Part shown: in pieces, positions 43,822-52,337 of the stretch | How positions within the stretch are numbered: the stretch's first letter is position 1 | Layout: the number at the start of each line of letters is the position of its first letter | Source of the DNA: Promethearchaeota archaeon | GTDB taxonomy: Archaea > Asgardarchaeota > Lokiarchaeia > Sigynarchaeales > SOKP01 | Direction of reading: 5' to 3' | NCBI GenBank assembly: GCA_014730295.1 | Contig: WJIN01000143.1 | Coordinates: forward strand, 1 to 64,000 | Length of the DNA stretch: 64,000 bases | Notes under the pieces: model-generated | Told to the model about the DNA's origin: nothing | The model's input: only the letters and a program-made list of their open reading frames with translations | The model's database searches: none | Program-made: the position numbers and the translations under genes

Positions 43822-45315
43822 TTATGTATCTTGTAATCCAAGTCTTTGAAATTGCTCATCGGGGGCGTCATTATCCTTCATTAATTGGATTAGAAGCTCT
43901 ATCATTTTAGTTTCTATTTTTTCATTAGCGATGGGATTTTCTTGGTGAGGATCTCTCTTTAAATCAAATAAATAGTTTTTTCCACCATATGAGGCACCCG
44001 CAGGATTAAAGGCCTTGATTTTCAGTGTCTTACATTGCTTTGTAAATGAAAAGGGTTTTTGGAGTTTCATCCCCTTAAGTTCATTAGGAGTGAACATATT
44101 GCGCATATGAGTTGGCATTAGAGTATAGTTAAAGAGAGGACGATTTCTTCTGCGCGCAGCCCCTCTCATATAAATATATCTTCCGTCAGTGACATTTACA
44201 AATGATCCATGCTGTCCGAATAGAGCAGCGTCTCTTATTTTCAAATCAGACGCTATGGTTCCCTTCAGAGAGATCCCTTGCATATGTTTTGGAATCTCGA
44301 TATTAAAAAAGTCTAATATCGTTGGTGCTAAATCTATTGTTTGAACAAGTGATTCTATTCGTTCATTTTTCTTTTTCGCCCTAGGATCCCAAATAAAAAG
44401 GGGAATATGGACCAGTTCATTATAGTCAGGCATTAAAACCTTCCCCCAAAATCCTTTCTCACCCAATAAGAAACCGTGGTCTGTATTTACGATGAGCATT
44501 GTATCATCCCACATAGCTTTTTCATCCATAAAATCTAAAATCTTTCCCAAGTAATGATCGCACATGCTAATTAATGCCGCATATTGGAAACGTATATGGT
44601 CCTTCTGTTCGGGAGAGGAGTCGTCTATTGAATAATCTGGCCAATCGAAATGAGGCCCATTATATTCATCTGAATAGAGCTCTCGATATTTTTCCGGTAC
44701 ATAAAAAGGTTCATGAGGATCGAACGTTTCGATATGTAAAAACCAATTATCCGCCTCATAGTTAGTTTGTAAGAATTCCATTCCCTTTTGAAATGTCTTG
44801 GCTTGAGGAAATTCTTCTTCTTTGCTCATATATTTTCTATTTACCCAATCTTGACGCCAAGTATCACCCATCCGTTCAATAGTATGTGTTTCTCGTGCAA
44901 TTTTAACGTGTTCAGGAATTATTGGATCATTTACTTCTCCTTTCCAAAAGTCTCCCTCTTGCCCTCTCGACAACTCCCAACTATTATAGCGATTATGATA
45001 CGTGGCACCTCCATCTTCCCAATAATGATAATGATCACTAATAAGGTGAGAATAGACACCATTTTCTCTAAGAATTTGAGGCATCGAATCATCAAACGGT
45101 TCTAACGGCCCCCAACTCCGATGAAGGAAGTTATATCTTCCAGAATGAATTTCTCTCCGAGCTGGCATACATGGTATACTTCCCGCATAACAATTATTAA
45201 AGATTACGCTCTTCTTTCCAAGGCGTTCAAAATTCGGCGCATGCACCCAAGAGTTTCCGTACGGAGGTAAAAACCTTCTATTAAGCGTGTCGAACATAAT
45301 CATGATTACTTTCAT
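43822..45315 (-). CDS. Sulfatase with CxPxR formylglycine motif
   Basis: A 497-residue alkaline-phosphatase-superfamily sulfatase. N-terminal metal residues MFDTLNRRFLPPYG are followed by the activation motif CMPARREIHSGR with Cys49, which must be converted to formylglycine. LHIETFDPHEPF, NTDHGFLLGEKGFWGK and the C-terminal ARRR region complete the active site. No signal peptide is seen, so it appears cytoplasmic. No maturase gene (anSME or FGE) is in the window. It is convergent with the Fe-S gene. The ATG at 45315 is clear. Confidence 0.88.
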   Translation of the reverse strand: MKVIMIMFDTLNRRFLPPYGNSWVHAPNFERLGKKSVIFNNCYAGSIPCMPARREIHSGRYNFLHRSWGPLEPFDDSMPQILRENGVYSHLISDHYHYWEDGGATYHNRYNSWELSRGQEGDFWKGEVNDPIIPEHVKIARETHTIERMGDTWRQDWVNRKYMSKEEEFPQAKTFQKGMEFLQTNYEADNWFLHIETFDPHEPFYVPEKYRELYSDEYNGPHFDWPDYSIDDSSPEQKDHIRFQYAALISMCDHYLGKILDFMDEKAMWDDTMLIVNTDHGFLLGEKGFWGKVLMPDYNELVHIPLFIWDPRAKKKNERIESLVQTIDLAPTILDFFNIEIPKHMQGISLKGTIASDLKIRDAALFGQHGSFVNVTDGRYIYMRGAARRRNRPLFNYTLMPTHMRNMFTPNELKGMKLQKPFSFTKQCKTLKIKAFNPAGASYGGKNYLFDLKRDPHQENPIANEKIETKMIELLIQLMKDNDAPDEQFQRLGLQDT

Positions 45316-45550
45316 TTTTCACACCAATGAGCTTTTTTAAGATTATTTGATAGATTTAACTATTTACATATAGAATAAATTGTGATCCTATATCAATCTC
45401 AACTTACATTACTATCAGATCTCAAGTTAGAAAGAATAATAGACTACAAAATTTTGATATGCTGGTATTTCATTCTGAAGATAAGTTTTATTATTATATA
45501 TGACTTAATTGAAATATCATACAGATTTAGAATTAATTTGTATAAGGCTG

Positions 45551-47107
45551 ATGAAAATGGAACAAAACGTAATACTAGTATTAGATATAGGAACGACCAA
45601 TATCAAAGCCCTTTTATTTGATAAGCAAGGAGAAATAGTCGGAGAGGCAAGACGTCGACCCGAATATATTATGAATGAGAAAGGGCAAGTTGAGCAAGAT
45701 CCAAATCAAATTTGGCAATATAGTAAGGAAGCCATTGAAGAAGTTATTGAAAAAAAGAACTTAAGTGCATCTGAAATTCAATGCATGGGTATCACCACGC
45801 AGAGAGCTTCTTTTTGTATGTGGGATAAACGTGATGGAAGATTATATTCAAATATCATCACATGGCAAGATAAACGCGCTGCAGAATATGCTGATAAAAT
45901 GACAAACAGTTTCTTTTTCAAATTTCTACGCGGATTTGCCAAGGTTGCGCATGCACTGACGAAAAGTACAAAAATGCTTACAGCATCGATGCTCCAATTT
46001 AACTCGGACTATGCCTCTATTCGTACATCTTATTTTCTTAAACATAATCCAAAAGTAAATGAACTCATCCAAGATCCAAAGACATCTATCGCTTGGGGTA
46101 CAATAGATACGTGGGTTTTATGGAATTTGACAGAAGGGAGAGTACACGCAACTGACTATTCGAATTGCTCTTCTACTGGAATGTTGGATCCCTTTACTCT
46201 AGATTGGAATTCTATTGTTGTAGATAAATTAGAAATTCCCATACACATTCTTCCTGATATAAAGGATACAAATGGAGATTTTGGAGTTACTAAACTTTTC
46301 GGGAACGGAGAAATTCCTATTCGTAGTGTTATTGCAGATCAACAAGCCTCTCTATTTGGACAATGTTGTTTTGATTATGGTGATATGAAAGTAACGAATG
46401 GAACAGGTTCCTTTGTAGATTTAAACACGGGAGATGAGCCATTCGCGTCTAAAAGAAAATTGTATCCTTTAGTGGCATGGAGGCTTGATGGGGAGATTAG
46501 ATACATTTTAGAGGGCTTATCTCATAATACAGGGAATATTATCGATTGGATACAAGAGGAGCTTGAGCTTTATAGCGATCCTGCTAAAACTGAGGAGATG
46601 GCTAAGAGTGTGGAATCAACTGGCGGAGTTTTCTTTTTACCAACATTTTCTAGTGGAATCTCCTTTCCATACTGGGATCCAACCGCGCGGGGAAACATTT
46701 TTGGCATTAGTATGCAAACGAAAAAAGAACATATCGTGCGAGCCGTTCTCAACGGGATATGCTTTCGAATAAAAGATTTTGTTGAAGGGATTATTGCTGA
46801 TACGGGAATCCATGTGGATAAAATAAAAGCGGATGGCGGAGTATCTCAAAACACCTATATACTTCAGTTTCTCGCAGATATTCTGGGAATGGAAGTCGAA
46901 CATTCAAAAAATCCAGAAACTACTGCCTTAGGTGCTGCATTTATCGCAGGATTAAAAACCGGATTCTGGGACTCTAGAGATCAATTAAAAGAAATCAGAA
47001 AAGTCGATAAAATATATAAACCGAAAATGAGTGAGGAGCGCCGAAATAAATTATATAACGCTTGGAAAGATATTATCAGAAGATCTCTCAATTATAATAA
47101 TTTCTAA
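45551..47107 (+). CDS. FGGY-family carbohydrate kinase (glycerol kinase-like)
   Basis: An ASKHA-fold sugar/polyol kinase. Phosphate-1 motif LVLDIGTTNIKALLFD; MGITTQRASFCMWD; ITWQDKR; DQQASLFGQCCFD; TNGTGSFVDLNTG; and the adenosine motif GGVSQNTYILQFLADILG. The layout follows GlpK most closely, but QRASFC replaces the QRET of glycerol kinases, so another polyol is possible. ATG 45551 is chosen over TTG 45509, giving 518 residues and the usual N-terminus. It is divergent from the sulfatase gene, close to the FAD/Fe-S pair, which might oxidise a related phosphate. Confidence 0.85.
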   Translation: MKMEQNVILVLDIGTTNIKALLFDKQGEIVGEARRRPEYIMNEKGQVEQDPNQIWQYSKEAIEEVIEKKNLSASEIQCMGITTQRASFCMWDKRDGRLYSNIITWQDKRAAEYADKMTNSFFFKFLRGFAKVAHALTKSTKMLTASMLQFNSDYASIRTSYFLKHNPKVNELIQDPKTSIAWGTIDTWVLWNLTEGRVHATDYSNCSSTGMLDPFTLDWNSIVVDKLEIPIHILPDIKDTNGDFGVTKLFGNGEIPIRSVIADQQASLFGQCCFDYGDMKVTNGTGSFVDLNTGDEPFASKRKLYPLVAWRLDGEIRYILEGLSHNTGNIIDWIQEELELYSDPAKTEEMAKSVESTGGVFFLPTFSSGISFPYWDPTARGNIFGISMQTKKEHIVRAVLNGICFRIKDFVEGIIADTGIHVDKIKADGGVSQNTYILQFLADILGMEVEHSKNPETTALGAAFIAGLKTGFWDSRDQLKEIRKVDKIYKPKMSEERRNKLYNAWKDIIRRSLNYNNF

Positions 47108-47219
47108 TCAATCTTATTTCTTTTTCATTTTTATTATTTCGATTAAATAAGCTAATATTTTCCGAATTTTTTGATATACGATTTCTAATTCTAAAGAATT
47201 TCCTAATATTAAGTATAAA

Positions 47220-47230
47220 GATATAAATAT
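47220..47230 (+). promoter_or_regulatory. Candidate TATA box of the trp leader
   Basis: GATATAAATAT is the best TATA match in the gap. It would set the transcription start near 47250, about 25-30 bases before the leader ATG at 47280. A second TATA-like run at about 47471-47480 would instead start transcription after the leader. Confidence 0.4.
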
Positions 47231-47279
47231 GAAGAATTCTTAAAACCTCTATCAACTTCAAAATCAATTTTGATATATT

Positions 47280-47354
47280 ATGAAAATTAATCATTTAATA
47301 GCTGTTTCTTTTAAGGGCAAAATTTGGTTTTGGGCTTGGCGTTGGCATGCATAA
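47280..47354 (+). CDS. Putative trp leader peptide
   Basis: ATG at 47280 opens 24 sense codons ending in TAA at 47352-47354. After an ordinary basic N-terminal part (MKINHLIAVSFKGKI), the peptide reads W-F-W-A-W-R-W-H-A, with four Trp codons in seven positions. The operon directly downstream has only one Trp codon in about 2200, so this density is exceptional. The size, Trp cluster and position match bacterial trp leader peptides, whose translation stalls when charged tRNA-Trp is scarce. There is no clear Shine-Dalgarno site. It is an inferred regulatory ORF; expression is not shown by sequence. Confidence 0.65.
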   Translation: MKINHLIAVSFKGKIWFWAWRWHA

Positions 47355-47370
47355 AATTTGCATCGGCCAA
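47336..47370 (+). promoter_or_regulatory. trp leader hairpin 1:2 (covers Trp codons)
   Basis: TTGGC (47336-47340) pairs with GCCAA (47366-47370), and ATGC (47347-47350) pairs with GCAT (47360-47363) around a nine-base loop. An alternative outer pairing uses TTGG at 47342-47345 with CCAA at 47367-47370. The 5' arm contains the last two Trp codons and the 3' arm follows the leader stop. A ribosome stalled at the Trp codons would block this stem and free the 3' arm. Confidence 0.5.
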
Positions 47371-47428
47371 TTGAAATTTCTTTAATCTTTTCTCGTTTAT
47401 CAATTTTCTTGCTGTAATAAAAGAAGAG

Positions 47429-47487
47429 ATATTAAAATGCAGTAGAAGAGAGCATCGGGGGAAGATACTTAATATTATATTTTTTTT
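47429..47487 (+). terminator. Putative trp attenuator terminator (3:4) with T8 run
   Basis: ATATTAA (47429-47435) pairs with TTAATAT (47469-47475), with an inner ATGC (47437-47440)/GCAT (47452-47455) pairing. Eight T residues follow at 47480-47487, 26 bases before the first gene. TTGCAT at 47358-47363 can pair with ATGCAG at 47437-47442, giving a 2:3 antiterminator that excludes the inner 3:4 pairs. The stem is AT-rich with a large internal loop, so stability is uncertain; T-runs alone terminate archaeal RNA polymerase. Confidence 0.45.
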
Positions 47488-47513
47488 AAGAAAATCAAAA
47501 TTTTAAATTTAAA

Positions 47514-47792
47514 ATGAGAAATGTGATAAAAAATTTGAAAAAATTAGAAGATGTTAATGAAGACACAAATTTGAATAGTTTTAACCAGGCAAAATTCAAA
47601 AAAGATTCAGAAAATGTTCAAATAATCTACAAAAAAATTATAACCCTCATAAATAATACTTATAGTTATATGCTAGGTCCCGAAAAGAATAGAACCGCTA
47701 CCTTCATTTCGCAAAATTATGAAAACATTTATGAGATCCTGAAAATGTGTAAAAAAAATCACAATTCTACAGATTTGGGAGGACAATTATGA
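47514..47792 (+). CDS. Small protein encoded first in the trp operon
   Basis: A 92-residue, Lys/Asn-rich, mostly helical protein I do not recognise. It shows no membrane segment, metal motif or similarity to Trp enzymes, and no Trp residue. Its stop overlaps the trpD start by four bases (ATGA), and the trpD Shine-Dalgarno site GGGAGG lies in its last codons, so the two are translationally coupled. It could be an operon-specific regulator, a subunit, or merely a coupling cistron. Confidence 0.6.
   Translation: MRNVIKNLKKLEDVNEDTNLNSFNQAKFKKDSENVQIIYKKIITLINNTYSYMLGPEKNRTATFISQNYENIYEILKMCKKNHNSTDLGGQL
47777..47782 (+). promoter_or_regulatory. Shine-Dalgarno site of trpD
   Basis: GGGAGG ends six bases before the ATG at 47789, inside the end of the small upstream gene. 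Confidence 0.55.
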
Positions 47793-48844
47793 TGGAACAA
47801 ATTGTTTATGCGATAAAAAAAGTAAGTAAAAGATATAATCTCACGATTGAAGAATCAATGAATATCATGAAAGATATCATGAATGGAAAAGTAAAATCCT
47901 CTCAATTAGGTGCATTTTTAGTAGCAATGGCTATGAAAGGTGAGACTGTTGATGAGTTGATTGGTTTTGCCAGAATTATGCGAAAGTACGCCAAAAATAT
48001 AAATCCTTCTGTAAAAAATGTTTTAGTAGATACATGTGGGACAGGGGGAGATAAGATAAAAACTTTTAATATTAGTACTATCACGGCATTTGTTATAGCA
48101 GGAGCAGGGATTTATGTGGCAAAACACGGAAATAGAGCGGTAACAAGTAAATGTGGGAGTGCAGATTTATTAGAAGGTTTAGGAGTAAACATAAATCTTA
48201 GTCCTGAAAGAGTAAAGGAATGTATTGAAAACGTTGGAATTGGATTTATGTTCGCGCCCTTATTTCATCCTGCTATGAAACATGCTATGCCAATAAGACA
48301 AGAACTCAAAATAAGAACCGTTTTTAATATTCTCGGTCCCCTTACTAATCCCGCGGGAGCAAAGTGTCATGTTCTGGGAGTGTTCGATAAATCCTTGCTA
48401 TCCTTGATGGCTAAAGCATTAGGTGAGGGGTTAGGAGGTAAGCACGTATTTACGGTTCATAATTCTTCTGGAATTGATGAGTTGGCACCTGTGGGTATAA
48501 ACTATCTTTCGGAATATCATGACAATTCTTTAGAAAATTATGCAATAACGAACGAAGATTTTGGGATCCCCTCATGTGTTATAGAAGACTTACACGTACC
48601 TTCAAGAGAAGATCATTTTAAAATCGCTGTAAATATATTAAAAAACAGATTAGTTGGGGCAAAACACAATACGATTCTAATGAATAGTGCTTTGGCATTG
48701 AAATCTTCAGGATTGGTAAATGATTTTGTTGAAGGTATTGAAATAGCTTCTCAATCTATTGAAACTGGACGGGCGTATGAGAAATTAGAGCAGCTTATTG
48801 AATTCTCTGAGGGAAATATTGCCAGATTAAAACAATATAACTAA
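47789..48844 (+). CDS. trpD: Anthranilate phosphoribosyltransferase
   Basis: TrpD joins anthranilate to PRPP, the second step of Trp synthesis. The PRPP-binding motif DTCGTGGDKIKTFNIST (about residues 85-101) and KHGNRAVTSKCGSADLLEGLG are both intact, as is FNILGPLTNPA. Length of 351 residues is usual. It contains no Trp. It is the first recognisable enzyme of the operon and is followed after eight bases by trpC. Confidence 0.95.
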   Translation: MMEQIVYAIKKVSKRYNLTIEESMNIMKDIMNGKVKSSQLGAFLVAMAMKGETVDELIGFARIMRKYAKNINPSVKNVLVDTCGTGGDKIKTFNISTITAFVIAGAGIYVAKHGNRAVTSKCGSADLLEGLGVNINLSPERVKECIENVGIGFMFAPLFHPAMKHAMPIRQELKIRTVFNILGPLTNPAGAKCHVLGVFDKSLLSLMAKALGEGLGGKHVFTVHNSSGIDELAPVGINYLSEYHDNSLENYAITNEDFGIPSCVIEDLHVPSREDHFKIAVNILKNRLVGAKHNTILMNSALALKSSGLVNDFVEGIEIASQSIETGRAYEKLEQLIEFSEGNIARLKQYN

Positions 48845-48858
48845 CTTAGGAGATGAAT

Positions 48859-49653
48859 ATGAGCCAAATTATTCAAAAATTAATAGAAAATAGAATAAAA
48901 TCACTCAGAGAACAAAAAGAGAATTTAGATAAAATTTCTCACTTAAACGTTTTCCCAAATAGAAAAAAGTTGAGTGAGAATATTGAAAATAAGAATAAGG
49001 TTTCTATAATAGCGGAAATTAAGCCCGCTTCTCCAACCTTGGGACTTATTAGGAAAACTTTCAATATTTCAAATATTGCTAAGAAAATGGAAAAAGGAGG
49101 TGCTATCGGTTTAAGTATAATTACAGAACCAACCTATTTTAATGGTTCATTTGAAAATCTGATAGAAGCTATGAATACGAGCATCTTACCTTGTCTGATG
49201 AAAGATTTTATCATTGATGAGATTCAAATGGAGATTGCGAAGTATGTAGGTGTTAAAAATATTCTATTGATTAATTATCTCATTAATATTGAAAAAATGT
49301 TTGAATTATCTTTAAAATACGGTTTAGAACCTTTGGTTGAAATTCATAAAAAAGAAGAATTGAGCGATATAGAACATTTATTTGAGGTTGGATTCAAACC
49401 AAAATTGATTGGGGTAAATAACAGAAATCTTAAGACACTAAATACAGATCTAACGACTTCTACGCAATTGATTCCAGAAGTTAGGAATAAATTTGGCGAA
49501 AAAGTGAAAATCATTAGCGAAAGTGGTATAAATACTTATAAAGATATTCAGTTTTTGCAAGGAACCGATGTGGATGCGTTTTTGATTGGGTCATCTATAA
49601 TGAAATCTGAGGATATAGTCAAGAAAATCAGAGATTTGAGAGGGAAAAAATAA
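48859..49653 (+). CDS. trpC: Indole-3-glycerol phosphate synthase
   Basis: TrpC closes the indole ring in the fourth step of the pathway. The (beta/alpha)8 barrel motifs are IIAEIKPASPT with the catalytic Lys, LSIITEPTYFNGS, CLMKDFIIDEIQ, LVEIHKKEEL, IGVNNRNLKTL and SESGI. Two ATGs compete: 48853 touches the AGGAG ribosome site, while 48859 lies six bases after it and is chosen. There is no Trp residue. The stop overlaps the trpF start by one base. Confidence 0.95.
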   Translation: MSQIIQKLIENRIKSLREQKENLDKISHLNVFPNRKKLSENIENKNKVSIIAEIKPASPTLGLIRKTFNISNIAKKMEKGGAIGLSIITEPTYFNGSFENLIEAMNTSILPCLMKDFIIDEIQMEIAKYVGVKNILLINYLINIEKMFELSLKYGLEPLVEIHKKEELSDIEHLFEVGFKPKLIGVNNRNLKTLNTDLTTSTQLIPEVRNKFGEKVKIISESGINTYKDIQFLQGTDVDAFLIGSSIMKSEDIVKKIRDLRGKK

Positions 49654-50306
49654 TGGAGTATATTAAAATCTGTGGGATTCAAAAAGTGGAAGATTTAGAA
49701 ATATGCATAAAATATGGAGCAACTGCAATAGGTTTTGTTTATAATGTATCTAATTCTCCACGGAATCTCTCTAAGAAGAGAGTTAAAGAATTAATAAAGG
49801 AGACTAATAAAAGAATAAATACTGTATGTGTGATTAAGGTTAAAAGTCTCAAAGAAATTACTGAAACATATCGAGAAATCGATACAGATTTCATACAGGT
49901 CCATTCAAATTTGGACTTTTCTGAATTAATCCTCCTTCCAAAAGAATTGAAAAGGAAACTAATAATTTCTAAAAAATTAAATCCTTCTCTAAATAAAAAT
50001 TTACAACACTATACAAATGAGTTTTTTGCATTTCTTATTGATTCTAGTGAGGGATCTGGAAAAGAACTTAATATATCCAGAGTCAGGTCTTTTCTAATAG
50101 GTTTGGAAGGTACGAGAATTATTCTCGCTGGAGGAATATGCAAAAAAAATATCAGAAGAATTATATCAAAATTAAATCCCTATGGAATAGATCTCAGTAG
50201 CTCATTGGAAATAAAAAAGGGGATTAAAAGTAAAAAGAAAATTGAAACATTTTTAAAATACATAAAAAAAATTAATAAAAATAAAATTGTGAAATATGAA
50301 ATATAA
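49653..50306 (+). CDS. trpF: Phosphoribosylanthranilate isomerase
   Basis: TrpF performs the Amadori rearrangement of phosphoribosylanthranilate. Catalytic Cys is in [13 protein letters not shown] (residue 7-8 region), [18 protein letters not shown] binds phosphate, and [14 protein letters not shown] and [20 protein letters not shown] end the barrel. In the last motif the usual VDVSSGVE is changed to IDLSSSLE. At 217 residues it is full length, without Trp. It overlaps trpB by 11 bases. Confidence 0.9.
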   Translation: MEYIKICGIQKVEDLEICIKYGATAIGFVYNVSNSPRNLSKKRVKELIKETNKRINTVCVIKVKSLKEITETYREIDTDFIQVHSNLDFSELILLPKELKRKLIISKKLNPSLNKNLQHYTNEFFAFLIDSSEGSGKELNISRVRSFLIGLEGTRIILAGGICKKNIRRIISKLNPYGIDLSSSLEIKKGIKSKKKIETFLKYIKKINKNKIVKYEI

Positions 50307-51495
50307 AGATACTTATCCCGATGAAAGGGGCAGATTCGGAGACTTTGGGGGCATATTTGCTCCAGAAATTCTAATGCCAGCTTTGAAAGAGCTTGAAAAT
50401 GCATATAGGAAATATGTATATGAGGAAGAATTTCAAAACGAATTGAAAGGAATATTAGAAACATATAGTGGGCGACCAACTCCACTCTATTTTGCTAAAA
50501 AATTAAGCGATAATTTAGGTTGTAAAGTCTATCTTAAACGAGAAGATCTAAATCATGGAGGTGCCCATAAAATTAATAATGTTATTGGACAAACTTTACT
50601 TGCTAAAAAAATGGGGAAAAATAAACTCATAGCGGAAACTGGAGCAGGGCAGCATGGGTTTGCAACAGCTATTGCAGGAGCATATTTCGATATGCCAACA
50701 AAAATCTTTATGGGTGAGATTGATATAAAACGTCAATCATATAATGTTTATCGTATGCAATTACTTGGTGCAGAAGTAATTCCTGTAAAAACAGGTTCAA
50801 AAACATTAAAAGATGCTATAAATGATGGATTGAGATATTGGATTGCAAATATAGAAGATACTCATTATGTGATGGGAAGCGTAGTAGGACCTCATCCCTA
50901 CCCTGTTTTAGTACGGGAATTTCAGAGGATAATAGGAAAAGAAATTAAAGAACAAATCAACATTGCTGAAGGAAAATTACCAACCGCAATTATTGCTTGT
51001 GTGGGTGGTGGAAGTAATGCGATAGGGTCGTTTTATGAATTTATTGATGATGATGTTGATTTATACGGCGTAGAGGCGGCTGGGAAAGGAAAAGAAACAG
51101 GAAAACATTCAATTGCTTTGGGGTTGGGACGTAAAGGAGTATTACATGGTGCACTTCAATATCTTCTACAGGATGAATATGGAAATATATTAGAAACTCA
51201 TTCTATTAGTGCTGGATTAGATTATCCTGGAGTTGGTCCTGAACATTGCCATCTAAAAGAAAAGCATCGACTTATGATTGGGGAAGCAACAGATCTGGAA
51301 GCACTAGCAGCTTTTAAAAAATTATCATTATTAGAAGGAATAATCCCAGCTCTTGAATCATCTCATGCTTTGGCTTACCTAGAAAAAATTAAAGAGAAAT
51401 TTAGCAACGAAGATATTGTAATTGTAAATTTATCTGGAAGTGGAAGTAAAGATTTAGGAATTGTAAAAAAACACTTGGAGTTTAAGATAAAATGA
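50296..51495 (+). CDS. trpB: Tryptophan synthase beta chain
   Basis: TrpB condenses indole with serine using PLP. The PLP Lys is residue 92 in [10 protein letters not shown], and the phosphate loop is [21 protein letters not shown] at the N-terminus identifies the TrpB1 type that works with TrpA. Trp182 (codon 50839-50841) in [13 protein letters not shown] is the only Trp in all eight genes of the operon. Length of 399 residues is standard. Confidence 0.95.
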   Translation: MKYKDTYPDERGRFGDFGGIFAPEILMPALKELENAYRKYVYEEEFQNELKGILETYSGRPTPLYFAKKLSDNLGCKVYLKREDLNHGGAHKINNVIGQTLLAKKMGKNKLIAETGAGQHGFATAIAGAYFDMPTKIFMGEIDIKRQSYNVYRMQLLGAEVIPVKTGSKTLKDAINDGLRYWIANIEDTHYVMGSVVGPHPYPVLVREFQRIIGKEIKEQINIAEGKLPTAIIACVGGGSNAIGSFYEFIDDDVDLYGVEAAGKGKETGKHSIALGLGRKGVLHGALQYLLQDEYGNILETHSISAGLDYPGVGPEHCHLKEKHRLMIGEATDLEALAAFKKLSLLEGIIPALESSHALAYLEKIKEKFSNEDIVIVNLSGSGSKDLGIVKKHLEFKIK

Positions 51496-52334
51496 AGCAG
51501 AAAAACAGAATACACAATCTTTTTAAAGATAATAAAGAAAAGGATAAAAAATATTTTATGCCATTTTTAGTTGCTGGAGATCCTAGTACTAGTAAATTTA
51601 TTGAACTTATACTCGCACTAGAACCTTATGCTGATATTCTGGAAATAGGAATTCCTTTTTCAGATCCAATAGCAGACGGGGAAACTGTACAAGAAGCAAA
51701 TCTTAGAGCTTTCAAAGCAGGAATTAATACAGACAAAGCAATTGCAGCAATTAAACGGATCAGGAAAAATACAAATAAACCTATTGTTGTACTAACTTAT
51801 TATAACATACTTATCCAGGGATCAAATACAATTGAACACGCACTTGATATTACTTTTGGTAAGATGAAAGCAGTGGGTATTGATGGTATTGTAATAGCTG
51901 ATCTTCCTGTTGAAGAGGCTGATTTAGCCCTTAAGATGGCGAAAAAGTATGATATTTCAATTATTTTTATAATTGCCCCCTCTACAACTGAAGAAAGGCT
52001 TAATAAAATCTTGACCGTCGCGGATGGTTTTCTTTATTTAATATCAGTTATGGGGATAACCGGAGCAAGGAAAAGTATAGAGGAAATTACAAAAAATACT
52101 ATTAAAAAAGTTAAGAGAAAAATAAGAGATAACTTTCCAATTTTTTTAGGATTTGGAATCTCAACCCCTAATCATTCTCAAACTATAATTAAACTCGGGG
52201 CAGATGGCGTTATAATTGGTTCTGCTATAATAGAAATAATAAAGAAAAATCTTGATAATTTTTATCTAATGAAAAAACAACTTATAAATTTCGTGTCCTC
52301 AATTAAAGATTCAATAACCTCGAAAAGTGAGTGA
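51492..52334 (+). CDS. trpA: Tryptophan synthase alpha chain
   Basis: TrpA cleaves indole-3-glycerol phosphate and channels indole to TrpB. The catalytic Glu is in [16 protein letters not shown] (about residues 46-61), the second acid in [15 protein letters not shown], and the phosphate site in GFGIST and GVIIGSAI. The start overlaps the trpB stop (ATGA). The protein has 280 residues and no Trp. Confidence 0.95.
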   Translation: MKQKNRIHNLFKDNKEKDKKYFMPFLVAGDPSTSKFIELILALEPYADILEIGIPFSDPIADGETVQEANLRAFKAGINTDKAIAAIKRIRKNTNKPIVVLTYYNILIQGSNTIEHALDITFGKMKAVGIDGIVIADLPVEEADLALKMAKKYDISIIFIIAPSTTEERLNKILTVADGFLYLISVMGITGARKSIEEITKNTIKKVKRKIRDNFPIFLGFGISTPNHSQTIIKLGADGVIIGSAIIEIIKKNLDNFYLMKKQLINFVSSIKDSITSKSE

Positions 52335-52337
52335 TAA

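Larger units (their letters stand above)
47108..47513. other. trp leader region
   Basis: This gap separates the FGGY kinase gene from the trp operon. The first half is AT-rich and holds a TATA-like box. The second half holds the Trp-rich leader ORF, a hairpin that includes its Trp codons, and a terminator-like repeat with a T-run, each listed separately. Confidence 0.7.

Noticed and set aside
47360..47458. GCATCGG direct repeat as an independent regulatory repeat
   Set aside because: The two copies are the 3' arms of the two leader hairpins, so the repeat is explained by the shared ATGC/GCAT pairing.
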